Source: Xylocopa sonorina (taxonomy: Eukaryota; Arthropoda; Insecta; Hymenoptera; Apidae). Taken from it: a stretch of 64,000 bases of DNA. The notes under the pieces are model-generated. The model saw nothing but the letters and a program-made list of their open reading frames with translations. It was not told the DNA's origin and did no database searches. Positions 1 to 13,514 of this stretch are shown here, in pieces (position 1 is the stretch's first letter; every line of letters begins with the position of its first letter). Both the position numbers and the translations under genes were made by a program. The DNA lies in contig NC_135202.1 in NCBI RefSeq assembly GCF_050948175.1, positions 6,324,001-6,388,000 on the forward strand. Reading direction: 5' to 3'.

Positions 1-3000
1 AGTACACGAACGATAATCGCGAATAGCAGGAACCGTTCTGAGGACATGATCGATAATACAGATCGACATCGATAATGTCACTTCCTTCGTGTAGCAAAGG
101 TCCAACAAGCGCCTGGTGCGCTCCATTCGTTCGCAGCCACTCCGGTTGCAGGATAACCAGGGGCTTCGTACAGCGCGCAGGGTGATTCGCGATCGTTTAC
201 CCCGGCGCGCATGCTCGAACACCGTGTCCAGGACTCTACCGGAAGCCTCGACTTGGTCCGTTTGCCGTGCTCGGAGCAGCGCTCGCGCTCGCGCTGCTCC
301 CGTAAACGGGCACGGGTGATTCAAGGCCGATCGTCGACGACCGCCGGGTTGAACGACTCCTGGGGGCGTCGACCGGGCCTCCTCTCCTCTCTCCTCCTCG
401 CTCCCGTGCCGTGCTGGTTTTCCTCTATACGGAAACGGCCAAGACGATGAACTTTGTGCCTGCCTTCGTTCCCTACGCTCCTCTGAATCCTCTTCGACGT
501 TCCAGGACTCTGGCACACGCAGCTCTCTTCGACACTGGGGCGATCGATCGTGGATCACTGCGAGGAGAGATTCGATGACGACTCGAGATGGCTTTGTTGG
601 AGTTGTTTGAGCAGGGTGGTGAAAGTTTAGCACACGACGGGGAGGATTCGAAATTTTGGAGGGGAAGGTGTCGATGGATGTTTCAGATATTTATTTGGAG
701 AACGTTGAAGGGAGTCGAATTTGATGGAGACGGAGGTTTGTGGACTTTGAAAGAATTTCGAGATGAAATAACTGGAGTGAGATGAGAGTCTTAGATATTT
801 GGAGGTTGAGATCGGTGTTGAAAAGGAGTTGATACACTAGATTTTGAAGTGGGAACGGTGCTGAATGAGTGGAATCCGATACCAAGATGAAAGAGACGGT
901 GCTGAATTCCAAAATGGAACAGAATTTCGAGAGCTACTTTTGCGTAGTCGAGAAACGACGGTGATGGTGAGCAGAGTTTAATTGGGAAGTATGAAGATGG
1001 AAATCTTTGGATGTTTGAAGAATGAATAGCCTATCGTTGGAATTTCTCATCGCAGGAATCGTTTCGTTCGGAATTTCAGAAGCTCTTTAACCACAGTTTC
1101 AAACCCACAACTCAGTCCACCTGTTCCTGTGAATCGGTTTAATCGTTCGCACGCGCAAATGGCAGAACCTTGGATCTGCTTCCGCAATCAGGCGTCGATT
1201 CTTTAAAAACAAGGGACGTCGAAAGCGCCGCGGCGATGATGAATGTTGCAGGCCTTCCGTTTCCGCTCGAGAGGCGTCCAAGCGTTTTAACGAATTTACA
1301 AGCACCGATATAGCCGATGGCTGGTGAACACCGTCGACGCGTTTACCACCTAAAGAGCCTCCGCAAAATGTTATTTCATCCCGAAATAGCCTGGAAGTCA
1401 CTCCTCGCTGTTGATGAATTATTTCGACGCCTTAGAAGCGAGCCGATTTGCCGTCTCCACGAATCTCGAGATTCCATCGCGGACGTCACGTTCAGCTCTC
1501 CTTGAGTTTAAAGAAAGATTAAGCTTGGCCTCCAACCGACGTTGCCTAATTGCCGGCAACGAGACGTCAGAATCGAGAGATTGTGAACAGATATACATAC
1601 AAATGGTGGCTTTGAAATACCGTATCACACGTAGCACTCTGTCTCGCCATTGGCTGAAATTTTTAGCGGCCATACTGGAAGCTGAAGCGCGACGAAACTC
1701 GAGGACAGAACCGCGTCTAAGTCTTCGTTTTTCAAAAAAAAAGCCAGACTTCTTTTCGAAGGTTGTTCGTCTCGAAATCGAAACTCCAAACGTAGTTCTG
1801 TTGTTCTTGATTTTTGTCTTGTTTCAGCTGATAGGATCGCTCGTTGGAATCTGCGCGAAAAGTGAACGAGCCGCTCACCCTGCGCGCGTGTCAAAACTAC
1901 CTTAAGTCCGCGGTATTATTAAAGTAACGGAGTGCAGCGATCTGTTTGCTTAGTACGTAGCGATTATTAATCAGGTAGCGATCTTTGACCTATCTCGTTC
2001 GTGAAACGCTGAATTCAAGGACGATTATGGACGACGATGGCGGGTTGAACTCGCAGGGGCCATCGACCGGCCTTTTCTGGTTCCTCGTTGCCCCGTTCCA
2101 AGAAAACGAACGAATCATATCGATATTCTTCTCCCACCTAGTTAGTTTAACAGTACCCTGGGTCCGATTAACAGTATTCTAGAGATTGGTGGGTGGTTAG
2201 CATCTAGTCTCATTTTCTTTTCGCTCTCCTGTTAATTCTTGCTCACCTGACAAGCGTAACGCTTGGCCTCGCATAAACTCGAACGTAGTCTAAGAAAACA
2301 GACCAAACCTAGACTTGTACTTTCATTTATCATCGACAATTCGTTCGATGTTCTATTTTACTAAAATAATTTTGATAGTAAGAAAAATGGTAAAATTGAG
2401 ATTTGATGAATTCACGTAAGACTTGATCCTGTTCGCCTGCTCCAATCACCAATCGAATCTCGTACAGTTCCGGTAGTTTTGCTGGTTCGCGCCAATCTGA
2501 CGTAACGAATAGAGGGTCACTGTGCGGATCACGTGATCACGGTTAACGAAAGGAATACACATGAACTCGCATTCGGGGGGATCAATCAAACGTGTAGGCA
2601 GACTTGGATCACGGCCAATACGTACTATTACGTGGAGGATACGGAATTAGATTCGGAAAATAATGCCGCGCGATCCGTACAGTCGCCTCGGGATACACGC
2701 GAATACCCTTGTTTCCCCTCGTGTCAACAGGATCGATCCGATTTCCCGCCTTTTTCGAGCCACCAAAAAGCGTCTCAACAATACTTCCCGAATTACTTCA
2801 ATTTAAACTTTTTTTCTCCTTACAAATCTAAATTTTATTATTCCATTACCACAAATTTGAAAAGTTTGAAAGCTGTCTCGACGCTGAAGATTTGAAAGCA
2901 AATGAAAGGAATGTCGACGTTTCGCAGCAGTTGATTTCATATAATAGGATAGAGAAGGAAATTTTGTTTTGCTATTAAATTGATTAGTTTCAAAATTCTG

Positions 3001-6000
3001 TTAATACTTTGATTCTCTTTATTTCGTACTCGAACTTTCTTCCCTCTATGGGCAGGTCATCGTGAACGCTCGTTAAAGTGTCCTTAATCTCTCTACCTTA
3101 TCGATTACCACCTACGAGTCTCGTAGCGTGACTTCGCAAGCACTGCTTCTTCTTCTTCGAACGTAACATTTATTACGCGCGTATATATTTCTCCACACAG
3201 TTTGTTACGTATGAAATCGTGTCCAACGTATACGATAAAATCTTTCGTTTCACATATTCCAATCACCATTCCATCATTCAACGGAACCAAGGTTCCGCTG
3301 TCCATCGAAGGACAGCATTTTTTCCACGACCTCCCAGCCACATCAATTTCGATCAATCAGAATCGAAAGCTGTCCAACGCTCGACGAGTTCCTCCTCTGC
3401 TCGTCTAAACGAGCGAGAACAGCTGAAAACGCTCACGTGGCGGTGCGCGCACCGGGTTCGATGATCCTCACTTCGGCGTGACCTTCGCTGGCTATCTCAC
3501 AGGTTCAATGCACGCTTGTTGTACGTGTAATCTCGTAACCAGTTACGTGTTACTCCGGCTCGGAAAATGCCTGTTCCTCCTTGCGTTGCTCGTGAAACTC
3601 GACCTTTTACGACTGCACACCGCGCGGACGTTCTTCCGATCCCGTGCCCCTGGTTATTCGGCTCTCCTGCCTGTTCTGTCGTTGCTTCGAGAACTTGTTC
3701 TCCTCTCCGAGCGTTTTAAATAAATGTTCCAAGTGTTACAAAAACACCTGGAAATCAGATCGATCAAGTGTCACTTCTATTTATTTCTCAATGAATTTAA
3801 TAAATGCGACAGATTAAAAAACAGCGTTAGTCCATGACGCTGCTTTTTGTCGATACCATTACTTACTGTGTTCGTTGTTCTGTATTATAATGAAGGACTT
3901 AGAAATAGTTGTTGGTGTTGTTATAATGTTAACATTAATGTGAGAGACGTTAATGTCGATGTATGCCGCGGAAGTCGATCATTGTTTCCAATGAAAGAGC
4001 GATCGAAAAGAGAAAGACGAGGAGGAGAGAAGATACTTTCACTTCGTTACGCGGAGGTTTTCTCACGCTTCCCTTTGTGCATCGATTCCTCGCCTCTTCG
4101 GTCCCGATTTTCTCTTTCACGTGGCACCTACGCGTTCGCGTTTTCCGCGAGGTGACAGGGAACGCTGGAAGGGCCCCGCTGCGTCGAATCGACGTTTCAC
4201 GCCGCATTGGTTCCACGATTGGTAAACTGATAATCGCCCGCGCAAATTGATCCGCCCGTTCCACGGACGCTTGTTAGCTTTCCTCGTTTCCGTTCGCGTG
4301 GAAACGGAGAGAGCGATGTTTAATTAACTCGATCGACGCGAGAAAATCGAACGGCGACCCCGTGTCACTCCGTGCCTTCTCGCTGCGCGAGGCTTTAGGC
4401 GATTCGATTTCGACGAAGGGATTTCGAAAGCGATCCGAAGGGTAATTTTACCGTGGATATCGCCTGAAACTTAATTCAAAGGAATGTATCACGTTTCTTA
4501 TTATTTTTAACATTAAGCACGCGCTTACCCTAATATTTCTTAATACGTTACATATTAATTATTGTTTAGTAAACCTATCTTAACCAATACAAATTTGAAA
4601 AAGTAGAAACAAAAGAAGGCAGTCGACGTTGGACTAACTCAGTATAGTCACGCAGTGATGTCAGGTGGCTAGGCCACGGTGGGCTGTGGTGAAATTAACA
4701 TACAACAGCCTTCAACCTTCTAAAAGACGACCAAACTGGTTCAGTCCAATAAAAAACAGTGAACCGTCCAGACAGACGGCAATTATGCTATCTAAAATAA
4801 AAGGAAACCAAAAAAAAAAAAAAAAGGAGAAGAAGCGTCGAACGTGCTCCGAGGTCTCCTTAACCGGGTGTAGTAATCGCCAATGACCTATGACGCGCGG
4901 TTAGGCTTGCGCAATGTCCTTCTTGTAAGTGATTTCCATGGAGGCTCCGGTTCCAGCCGTGTTTCGAGGGCCCCGTAAAGGCTGTGGCCATGGTGACGAC
5001 GAGCATAACGGCCGATCGAGATAAGGGCCACGTCGAGAAGGTGAACTAGACAAATAGATTTGGCTCCGGGCTCAGCGTCGTTCGCCAAGGTCGGGCACAC
5101 GCGTGACGTCAGAGATCATTGACTTCTGGGGGCTCGACCTCGGTTTCTTCTTCTTCTTCTTCTTCTTCTTCTTCTGCTTCTGCTTCTTCCTCTTCCTCTT
5201 CCTTTTGCCCCCTCGCACCGGCTCTCTCGATTCGTCTGCGTCTTCTTTCGCAACCGTTCCCAGTTTTCGGATCGAATATCGCGTACAAAACTAGAGAACG
5301 CTCCTGCGTTGACCGCGTCCTCGCATATTGGTACTAATTCCATCGAGCGTCGATGTCGAGCGGAAGTGGACGCACGCCTCGTCACGTTTCAGAGCGGAAA
5401 GGAGGTGCTCGATCGATCGGACGATCGTCGAGTACCGCTTGCCACCTTCCTTCCGTTCCTACACGTTTAAACAATTAATACGCCTACGCGCATTCTGGCT
5501 CGAGCCTCGTCGACTCGCGAAGGATCAATATTTAAATGAACACCATGGTAGACTGTTCTTCTCAACTAGGAGCCATTAATCTTTTATCGATTATTATCTT
5601 ATTATCTTGATGCGTTAATTTCGAAGGACAATTTAATGTAAATCGTTCCATCGATCAGGGTAATTACCAGACGGTAACTTTTGTTCAATTTCTGTAACGT
5701 GTACGAGCAAGTATGCAATTACTGCGAGTATGTAAATGGTGCAAGTGATTCCTCGCATATTTCGAGCCCCACCGAGTTTCACCGCGACTGCTGCTCCCCC
5801 GTTACACACCACCGTGCTTCTTGCCCATCATAATCGACGCCCACCTGAATTCCAAAGGATGAATCGAAACATTTGACCCTACTGGAATGCAATTTTCTAG
5901 TCGCCAAGCTATTTCATAACGAGCAAAACCCGAGTGTTAAGCCCACGGGCTTCGCTGTAATACTTTCGACACTATTAAATCCTCGACTTCCTCGCGTTCT

Positions 6001-7112
6001 TGCAAAATATAAAAACGAAAAACATTCCTGAAACAGCCACAACGCGATATTAACGAATCGTAGAGCTGGCGCTGCTGGCCTCGCGTTGCTTTTTAAAAAT
6101 GACCTTAAGTAGGACATACCTGCACTTTATAGCCCGCGAAATACATTTAAAGGTGTCACAGCTGATTTTCTTTATATAAAAAGCACATTCGTCTCGCGAG
6201 TCTGATTGAAACGAGCAGGCCAGGGGTTACGTCCATTTTTCTGCGCGTTTTTTTCTTCCTCGAGGCAATTACGTAAGAGATATAGGCTGAATTCGACCCT
6301 GGCTCGATCTTTTTCTCGCTCTCTCCGACCTGTACTTGTAGTACTTCTCGAGGCTCGTCTGCCCGCTACTTCAAGGCCACGATCAATTTAGTCGTAGGAA
6401 CCTTCGACGTCCCTCTCGAAAAGAGCTTCTGTTAACTCTTTTTTTTCGTCTTCCTGCTCGTCTACCTTTACGTTCTCTTTTTTTTTTTATTTCTATTCGA
6501 AACCACGCGACGAAACTGGCGGACAAATATATCCGAGGACGTGGAAACCATTCGACACACGTGCATCCATCTTTATATATATATTTTATAATTCCACCTG
6601 TTTAACCAGCTTTGTTTTAAGCTGAAGGGTATATAGAGAACGTAACGGAAAATCTCCTTGAACTACGCGCGATAAGAGGAAGACATTTGACGTCCACCTC
6701 GAAGGACAGTAATCCTAGGTTTTTCCTTTGCTTCGCATTTTAACGGCAGCTGTTTCTAACGTAGCTCTGCGTTGTGTTTGCAATGACGGGACGGAATCGT
6801 TTTTCTGTCGCTCAGCTGGCTAAAAGTGATTTTACACTTAAACTGTGCAAAACAGAATGAGAATTTTGAATGGAACACCTTTAAGATCGATCCCCTCCAC
6901 CAATTGAATAAACAGTAATCGTAGCGTAATTTATGGATTCTAAGATGATTTGTTATTTGCGAGAAAGAATAGTTGGACTTAAGGTAGCATGAAAAAGATT
7001 TCGAGCAAAAGATAAAATATACTTTTCTCTCCCCTTAGCGTAGATAGATTAAGGTAGCTTCTACGGGATATATTCTGACGTGGTGTCGCATTTGAAGGTC
7101 TTATGTGCACAG
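1..7112. other. Gene-poor region upstream of the rdx exons
   Basis: I found no exon of a known family on either strand here. The first 600 bases are GC-richer and hold several short overlapping frames on both strands, as expected of a promoter or 5' UTR area or of chance. The missing first coding exon or exons of rdx (about 26 residues in the human protein) would lie here or beyond the left edge. I searched by eye for a sequence encoding a WCYTQ-like end before a donor site and did not see one. A CTT-rich microsatellite (5145-5204) and an A-run (4810-4825) are the only repeats noted. Confidence 0.6.
5145..5204. repeat. CTT/CTG-type microsatellite
   Basis: An imperfect trinucleotide tract of TTC units that decays into TGC and CTC variants. 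It gives artificial polySer, polyPhe and polyArg frames on the two strands, which I do not regard as genes. Confidence 0.9.
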
Positions 7113-9489
7113 GTGAAGGTGGTTAAGTTCAGCTACATGTGGACGATAAATAACTTCAGCTTTTGCCGAGAGGAAATGGGAGAAGTACTAAAGTCGTCCA
7201 CCTTCTCAGCAGGGGCCAACGATAAGTTAAAATGGTAAGATCCGGAAGGAGATTATGCCCGTTTATTATCAGCTGCGCGGCACGAGGCACCGGGGAATTT
7301 CGCTTTCGCAGTACCTTTCGTAGAGACGTTAGCGATATTGTTTAAGATTCTTTGCATTGCATACCAAAACCGCTGTCCCCCCCGCTCTGACATAACACAA
7401 TTACGCCCGTAATTAATAAATGTCTGTAGCCCTCTTGCCGCGTTCAAATTCATCGCTTTCCTTTGCTAAGCGACGATAAGATTCTTATCGTTCATTTTTC
7501 ACTGTTATCTTTCTAATTTAAAACACTGTCGCGACGAACATTTTCAAATAACAACAAATATATATGTTTCCTGTTAAATTGTATTTAGACCTCTAATAAT
7601 CGATGTGTGTACTTAGATATCTTTTAGTTTTAACCAAACAGCTGCAAACCTTGGACTAATCTCATCTGCTTCTTCTCTAAGAGTGTTCTTAAATTGGACC
7701 TAATCGGAGAGTAGAGTTTAAGAATTTATTGCGAGACAAGAATATTATTTTAAGTAATGCATGCGTCCCTTGTTAATCGTTAATTGAACGAGCTATCCAC
7801 TAACAAACTGTATGCAAAATTTTGTAAAAATTCTGTGATGCCCAAGCAGCACGTTTTTTTACGTAAACAGCATCAATTCTGGATGTTCGAATGTAGCGCG
7901 AAGCGAATTTAAATTAGCGGTGATTGATTTTAGGTGCCTAAGAGTGAATCCTAAGGGTCTGGATGAGGAGAGCAAAGACTACCTGTCTCTATACCTCCTC
8001 CTCGTTTCGTGCAACAAATCCGAAGTCAGAGCAAAGTTCAAATTTTCTATTCTTAATGCCAAAAGAGAAGAAACCAAAGCAATGGGTAAGTGTTGTACAC
8101 GTGAACGGATGCAATGCAGGGTATTTTAAAGATTTTAAAGATAAAAACACTATCCGCATTCGTTTTCCATTTGTTACATACATATCTGACTGTACATTCT
8201 TATATCCGTATCGTCATTAAACAATTCTTGCTGTTCGTATAAAGAATAGAATGTAAGAAGACGTACATTCAAACATGGCGATTCTTATGTATCACATTTT
8301 CGTGGAAAATTGAAAATGGTCTACGAAGATCCATGTTAACTACAATTCTCTGAACCCTTGCTTTTCTCTCTCGAAGCTTACGCCCGCTCAGGAACTGTAA
8401 ACAGCGGTAATCTTATGCTTTCAGAGAGCCAACGTGCTTATAGGTTCGTCCAAGGTAAAGATTGGGGTTTTAAGAAGTTCATTAGGAGAGATTTCCTGCT
8501 GGACGAAGCCAACGGACTCTTGCCCGACGATAAACTCACGATATTCTGTGAGGTATATACCTTTGTATGTTACATACTTAATATCTGTAACAACCCCCTA
8601 ACCGTTTAACGCGAACGAAATTTTTAACGCGGCTAAATGTTGCAGGTCAGCGTAGTGGCGGACAGCGTGAACATTTCTGGGCAAAGTAATACTATACAAT
8701 TCAAAGTTCCAGAATGTCGATTACCAGACGACCTTGGGCTTCTATTTGAAAACCAAAAATTTAGCGACGTCACGCTGACCGTGTGCGGGAGGGAATTTCA
8801 GGCGCACAAGGCAATTCTCGCAGGTAGATTGACTTGCTAAGATGTTGGCGCTTCGAGTTGGCCTCGCAGATCCGCCTATTTCACCTTACAATTCTATTGT
8901 CCAGCGCGAAGTCCCGTTTTCTCGGCGATGTTCGAGCACGAGATGGAGGAGAGGAAGCAGAACCGCGTGGACATCACCGACGTGGACCACGAGGTGCTGA
9001 GAGAGATGCTACGGTTCATATACACCGGGAAGGCGGCGAATTTGGAGAAGATGGCGGACGATTTGCTGGCCGCGGCTGATAAGTACGCGTTAGAAAGGTT
9101 GAAAGTTATGTGCGAGGAAGCGTTGTGCACGAGTTTAGCTATCGAGAACGCAGCGGACATTCTGATCCTCGCTGATCTTCATAGCGCTGATCAGCTCAAG
9201 GCGCAAGCCATAGATTTTATTAATACGTGAGTATTCGATTGCAAATGTATAATTAACGGACGGACGAAAGAAAAAGAAATGTTTCTGATTAACAGAAGGC
9301 GACGTTAAACGAGTTTTAGTTTATCCCTGTTATTCGTCTTGCAGACACGCGACAGACGTGATGGACACGGCGGGTTTCAAGTCGATGGTGAACTCCCATC
9401 CGCACCTCATAGCGGAAGCGTTTCGGGCGTTGGCCACCCAACAAATACCACCGATCGGACCGCCCAGGAAGCGGGTTAAACAGAGCTGA
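7113..9489 (+). CDS. rdx: Speckle-type POZ protein (roadkill/SPOP), 5' end not found
   Basis: Substrate adaptor of Cullin-3 ubiquitin ligase; in flies it targets Ci/Gli and puckered. Six coding exons were read: 7113-7234, 7934-8085, 8425-8552, 8646-8823, 8905-9226 and 9345-9489, with GT-AG junctions and consistent phase. They give 348 codons beginning VKVVKFSYMWTINNF, the same length as human SPOP from its matching residue. The MATH domain fills exons 1-3. Known substrate-pocket residues are visible in the contexts KDYLSL, KFKFS, RAYRF and DWGF. The BTB/POZ domain starts around FSDVTLTVCGREFQAHKAIL, followed by the 3-box/BACK region (ADLHSADQLK) and the basic tail PPRKRVKQS. The BTB part is more diverged from human than the MATH part. 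The exon holding the roughly 26 N-terminal residues and the start codon was not located, so the model is 5' partial. Confidence 0.96.
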
Positions 9490-12400
9490 AAACAGTCACC
9501 GTTGACACCGGGCACGACCTCCACATCGCCCCCGCCTATACTGCATCCCTCATGACTTTTTTGTGTACAGTGATACAAGTAGTGCTAAATAAATGTTTCC
9601 TAGTGCGCCATCCTCTGGTCCACTTGAGAAGGAACCGCGACGGGAACTGTGGTCTCCGTGGTAATCGACCGATATGATAAAAGTATCGTTCAAAACAAGG
9701 CACCGCACGACGCGCGGCCGGGTTAAAAACGGCTAGTTCGTGACGAGAAACGCAGTTGTAATCCATAATGGCTATAGACTTTGTTCCAATTCGATGAGGT
9801 CGTCGACGTTTGAAAGAAAACCTATCACAGGGAGGAGAGGGGAAGAAGAAAGGAAGCACGTGTATGTCGGTGGAAGATAACCTGGAGAAACGCGTATACA
9901 ACCACGATCCGTTTGTTCCAACCGGTTTGGACGAAATTTTTTTGGTATTCCGCATCGTGTATTAAATGTTAACGTTCTTGCGCAGGAGAGAAATATGCGT
10001 TTTCCTCGTGCGACACGGAAACGCACTACAGACCAACGATTTGTCTCAACGCGCACGACTACGAGTCTCGCAAATGAATTTGGCTTTCGTTTCTGCAACG
10101 AGGATTGTTGGAAACACCGTGAACCGTTATCTACGTATCACGAGAAGGATATCAGACGTAACCAGAGAATGAGAGGACCAAGGCGACGGTGGAATTCGCT
10201 GAAAAACACATTGATCCAGACACTGAGAAGAAGAGACGGCACACGTGACGCATGAAGGAAGTTGTGATAGACGTCGACTGGACGATTAAGAAAAAAAAAA
10301 AAATGAAAAACCAAGAAAGATAAATGATTTTGTTCCTTTGATAAAGAAAAAAGAAAAGAAAATGGATGAAACGAGATGTCCCACGCACGTTCGTCGCGGA
10401 GGCAAAGTGACAAGAGATAATTAGATATGTTTATTAACGATAGTGATTTTTTTAGTTTTTAAATGGAAAACGTGAAAGGAAAAAGAAACGGAAACGTCGA
10501 ATTCTTCCAAGAACGGAGAAAAAATGATTCTAGTTAGTGTTTTTTATGATCTCTTTCTCTCAACATGTACGACTACTACTATGATTACTATTAATGCTAC
10601 GCAATCTGTGCCCCGTATTTTTGTATATTTTTTTGTCTGCAGATACCGCCCTAAACCCCCTTTACTCTATCAATACGCGGCCTTTTCTTCTATTCCCTAT
10701 CCCCCTTTATATCACTAGGCACAGTTTGTTTTGTTTTCTCGAGTATTGCATAGTAGACGAAGTGATAGATTCGAATTATTATTATTATTATATTATTATA
10801 TTATATTATTATTATATTATTATTATTGTATTAAATTTAGGGTTGTCCATAATTTAATGAATTTTATGTTGATTATTATTGAAATGTCTATCGTACTCGT
10901 ACGCTGGATACGTGTATTAAATTGGAGACCGTTTCAAGAGTCTCGCGTTGAACGGGGGAAAAAAACGAAAAAAACAGAAAAAACGAACGAACTCGATGAC
11001 ACGCGTTTATGAGGAAGAAAAAGAACAGGAAAAAGGAATTAAACGAAGTTATGTAAAATAAAAAAAAAAGTTAGTCAATTACGTAGTACGATAATATTAA
11101 TCGTTTTTTGTGTAATTAATTAACGGAAGTCGCAAAAATTGTGTGTGGTCAATGATCTGAATTATGGGCAACCGACAAGATACGCAAAAAAAAAAGCAGA
11201 CAACAATAATCATCATTTAGTACCGTACTGGCTTCCTGATCCTCCGACCTAGCTTTACCGAACGTTTTAAATACGAGATATAAATAATACACCTACCATT
11301 ACAAGGGAGTAATGATATCGAAGATTTAATGCCATACATGTTCTGTGATAAGACCACTGTAATTAACCGCAATTGTAATCACAACCATTTCTAGAACCCT
11401 CTGACGATCCTGGCAGCCAGTGAAAAAAAAAAGAAAAGAAAACAAGAAATTTATCTTTTAAGGAAAGAAGGTCGCTACTATTCCGGACAGTCCCAAATCT
11501 AGCGTCCCTTTCGATTTTAAGGTTTTTACTGTACATATCTAACTTGTATTTTATAAGAACTGAACCGAAACGGAACTATACTTTTAACGAAGGGTACAAT
11601 AACCAACTATAATTTATTCTCTATTTTACAGACTGTGCTAAACTCATGTTCCTTGAAACACACTAGCAATGCTTTAAGTAAATGTAATGTAATTACGACA
11701 AATTAATACGATTAGAATTGTATATGTGTATCGTATCCCGTTCCTTTTAATCTCGACACGTACATGCATTTTACCCCCCCTCCCTGTGTCGCTCGTGTTA
11801 CGACGCCATATACATAATGTATTTCTGTCGAGATTGAAAGGGGGAGGTAAAAAGATATGGAACTCCTATGGAAAAATAGTTAGAGAAGGTTTTTCCACCG
11901 TTTTTTACACGATGTTTATTTCAGTCGTAGTAGATCGTTAGGGCTTACACAAAGATGAAACGACAAAAATGGTGAAAAGAAGAAAAACGTGGGGGGAGGG
12001 GGGGATAAAAAAAAAGAATATAGCGTAAAGAATAACGAAACGACGTAAGCGGTTTAAGGAACAGATTTTGGCCGTATGTGCTCGCTCAGATTTTTGAAAA
12101 TGTTGGAAGCAAAAAAAGAAGGAACGAGAAAATTGTCTACGTCCATTCTACTACCCATAATTCTATCTTTGGGACTGTGCGGCGAAAAAAAAAAAGAATA
12201 TCTCATGAAACTCGTAATGTTGAATGTCTTTTTCCTAGAAAAATGAAAGAGAAAAAAAATACAAAAAAACGAAACACTAAATATTAATACCGTACGACAG
12301 TTCGAGAAATATTAGATGCAATTCTTTTTCGAACCAATCTGCATGAGCGTATGACTGGATAATTTGATAAACTAAGTACAAGTAAGACAAGTGTTACCTC

Positions 12401-12757
12401 ATCATGAAAATCAGCATGTCCGTGTTACGCTGGCTACTACTGCGCTGCTGTCTGAATACACACTTCCGTTGTATATTGCATTTAAACTCGTGGAAAATAA
12501 GAAAAGAAAGGAAACGAAGCTTTTTTGTAACGAATAGTTCAGCAGTGGTAGCTTTTCGAAGTACACGACTGCTGTTCATCGAACCCAGCTCATACAAACG
12601 TTCATTTTTCCATTTACTTTAAGTCATTGCACCACATCAAATAAATGACATTTTCATTATATAATCATGAGAATTTGTACGTGACTTTCATTATATCCCG
12701 TATCTCGTTAATTTAATAATATGCTTTCGTTCTGGATTTACTTCAGCGATGTAAAAA
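9490..12757 (+). other. Probable long 3' UTR of rdx
   Basis: More than 3 kb without a recognisable exon directly follows the rdx stop. It is rich in A/T runs. AATAAA signals are at 9588-9593, 11057-11062 and 12640-12645, so proximal and distal polyadenylation are possible. A Pumilio-type TGTANATA match is at 11530-11537. The 139-codon antisense frame at 9536-9955 has no family features and is taken as chance. That this is transcribed as 3' UTR is inference from position and composition. Confidence 0.5.
10774..10828. repeat. ATT-rich microsatellite
   Basis: Imperfect ATT/AT repeat inside the putative rdx 3' UTR. Confidence 0.85.
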
Positions 12758-12761
12758 GTAT

Positions 12762-13463
12762 ATACAGAGTGATTCACTACTCGTGTGACAAATTTTTACA
12801 GCTGATGCTACACCTCAAAACCAACAAAAAAACTCATATAAACCTAGGTCCGATTTGCAAAAATAACAGAGAAAATTGGGATTTTTGTTTTTTTCCAAGG
12901 AAGCAGGAGTTTCACTCATATTATAGATTACATCCTCCAAACCGTTAGTCCTACAAGAAAATGACAAAGAATGTTGGAAAGAGCAATAAATTTGCTATTA
13001 TAATAGCCCCTTATTTTACTCTGAAACTCGAAAATAGGTGAAGTGACAAAAGTTTAAACTTAACTCGGGAAGCAATATTTGTAAATTGCGGAAACTTTGA
13101 TCTCCTATTTAAGTAATTCATTTTAGATGTGGTGGGCAGAAAATTTCAGAAAAACATCCTTATTCATAAAGCTTTCTGATGATATAATCAGTTTTTTATT
13201 CCGCCCCACGGAAGCAAAGAAATTTTATATAAAAGGGTGAAAACTGCAGTTTACACTTACTGGTTTTATTGTAATTTCTTTCATATTTCCCTCTTTGGAA
13301 GTAAGAGAGAGAAAGATATATAAGAAAGCTATAAGAAAGAGTGAGACAGATGTTACGTACCTTATTGAAGAACCTCTGGCGCCATCTCTGTAAAAAGTGC
13401 TCAAACTGGTCGCTCAGCGTTATCGACAGTGAAGTGAACTACTTAAAACTACTAGCGCCATCT
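12762..13463 (+). repeat. Left arm of the inverted repeat
   Basis: Reverse-complement partner of 13515-14210. Matching landmarks include GGTCCGATTTGC (outer part), GGAAAGAGCAATAAATTT (middle) and AACTACTTAAAACTACTAGC (inner end). Confidence 0.9.
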
Positions 13464-13514
13464 GTTGGAGAAGCGCTGAACCTAGTCGGGTATTAGTTTC
13501 AGTGATTCCCGTAT

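Noticed and set aside
5103..5385. PolyPhe, polySer and polyArg frames
   Set aside because: Produced by the CTT-type microsatellite on both strands.
9536..9955. 139-codon minus-strand frame behind the rdx stop
   Set aside because: Lies in the probable rdx 3' UTR, has no domain or signal features, and overlaps another minus-strand frame in a different phase, as chance frames do.
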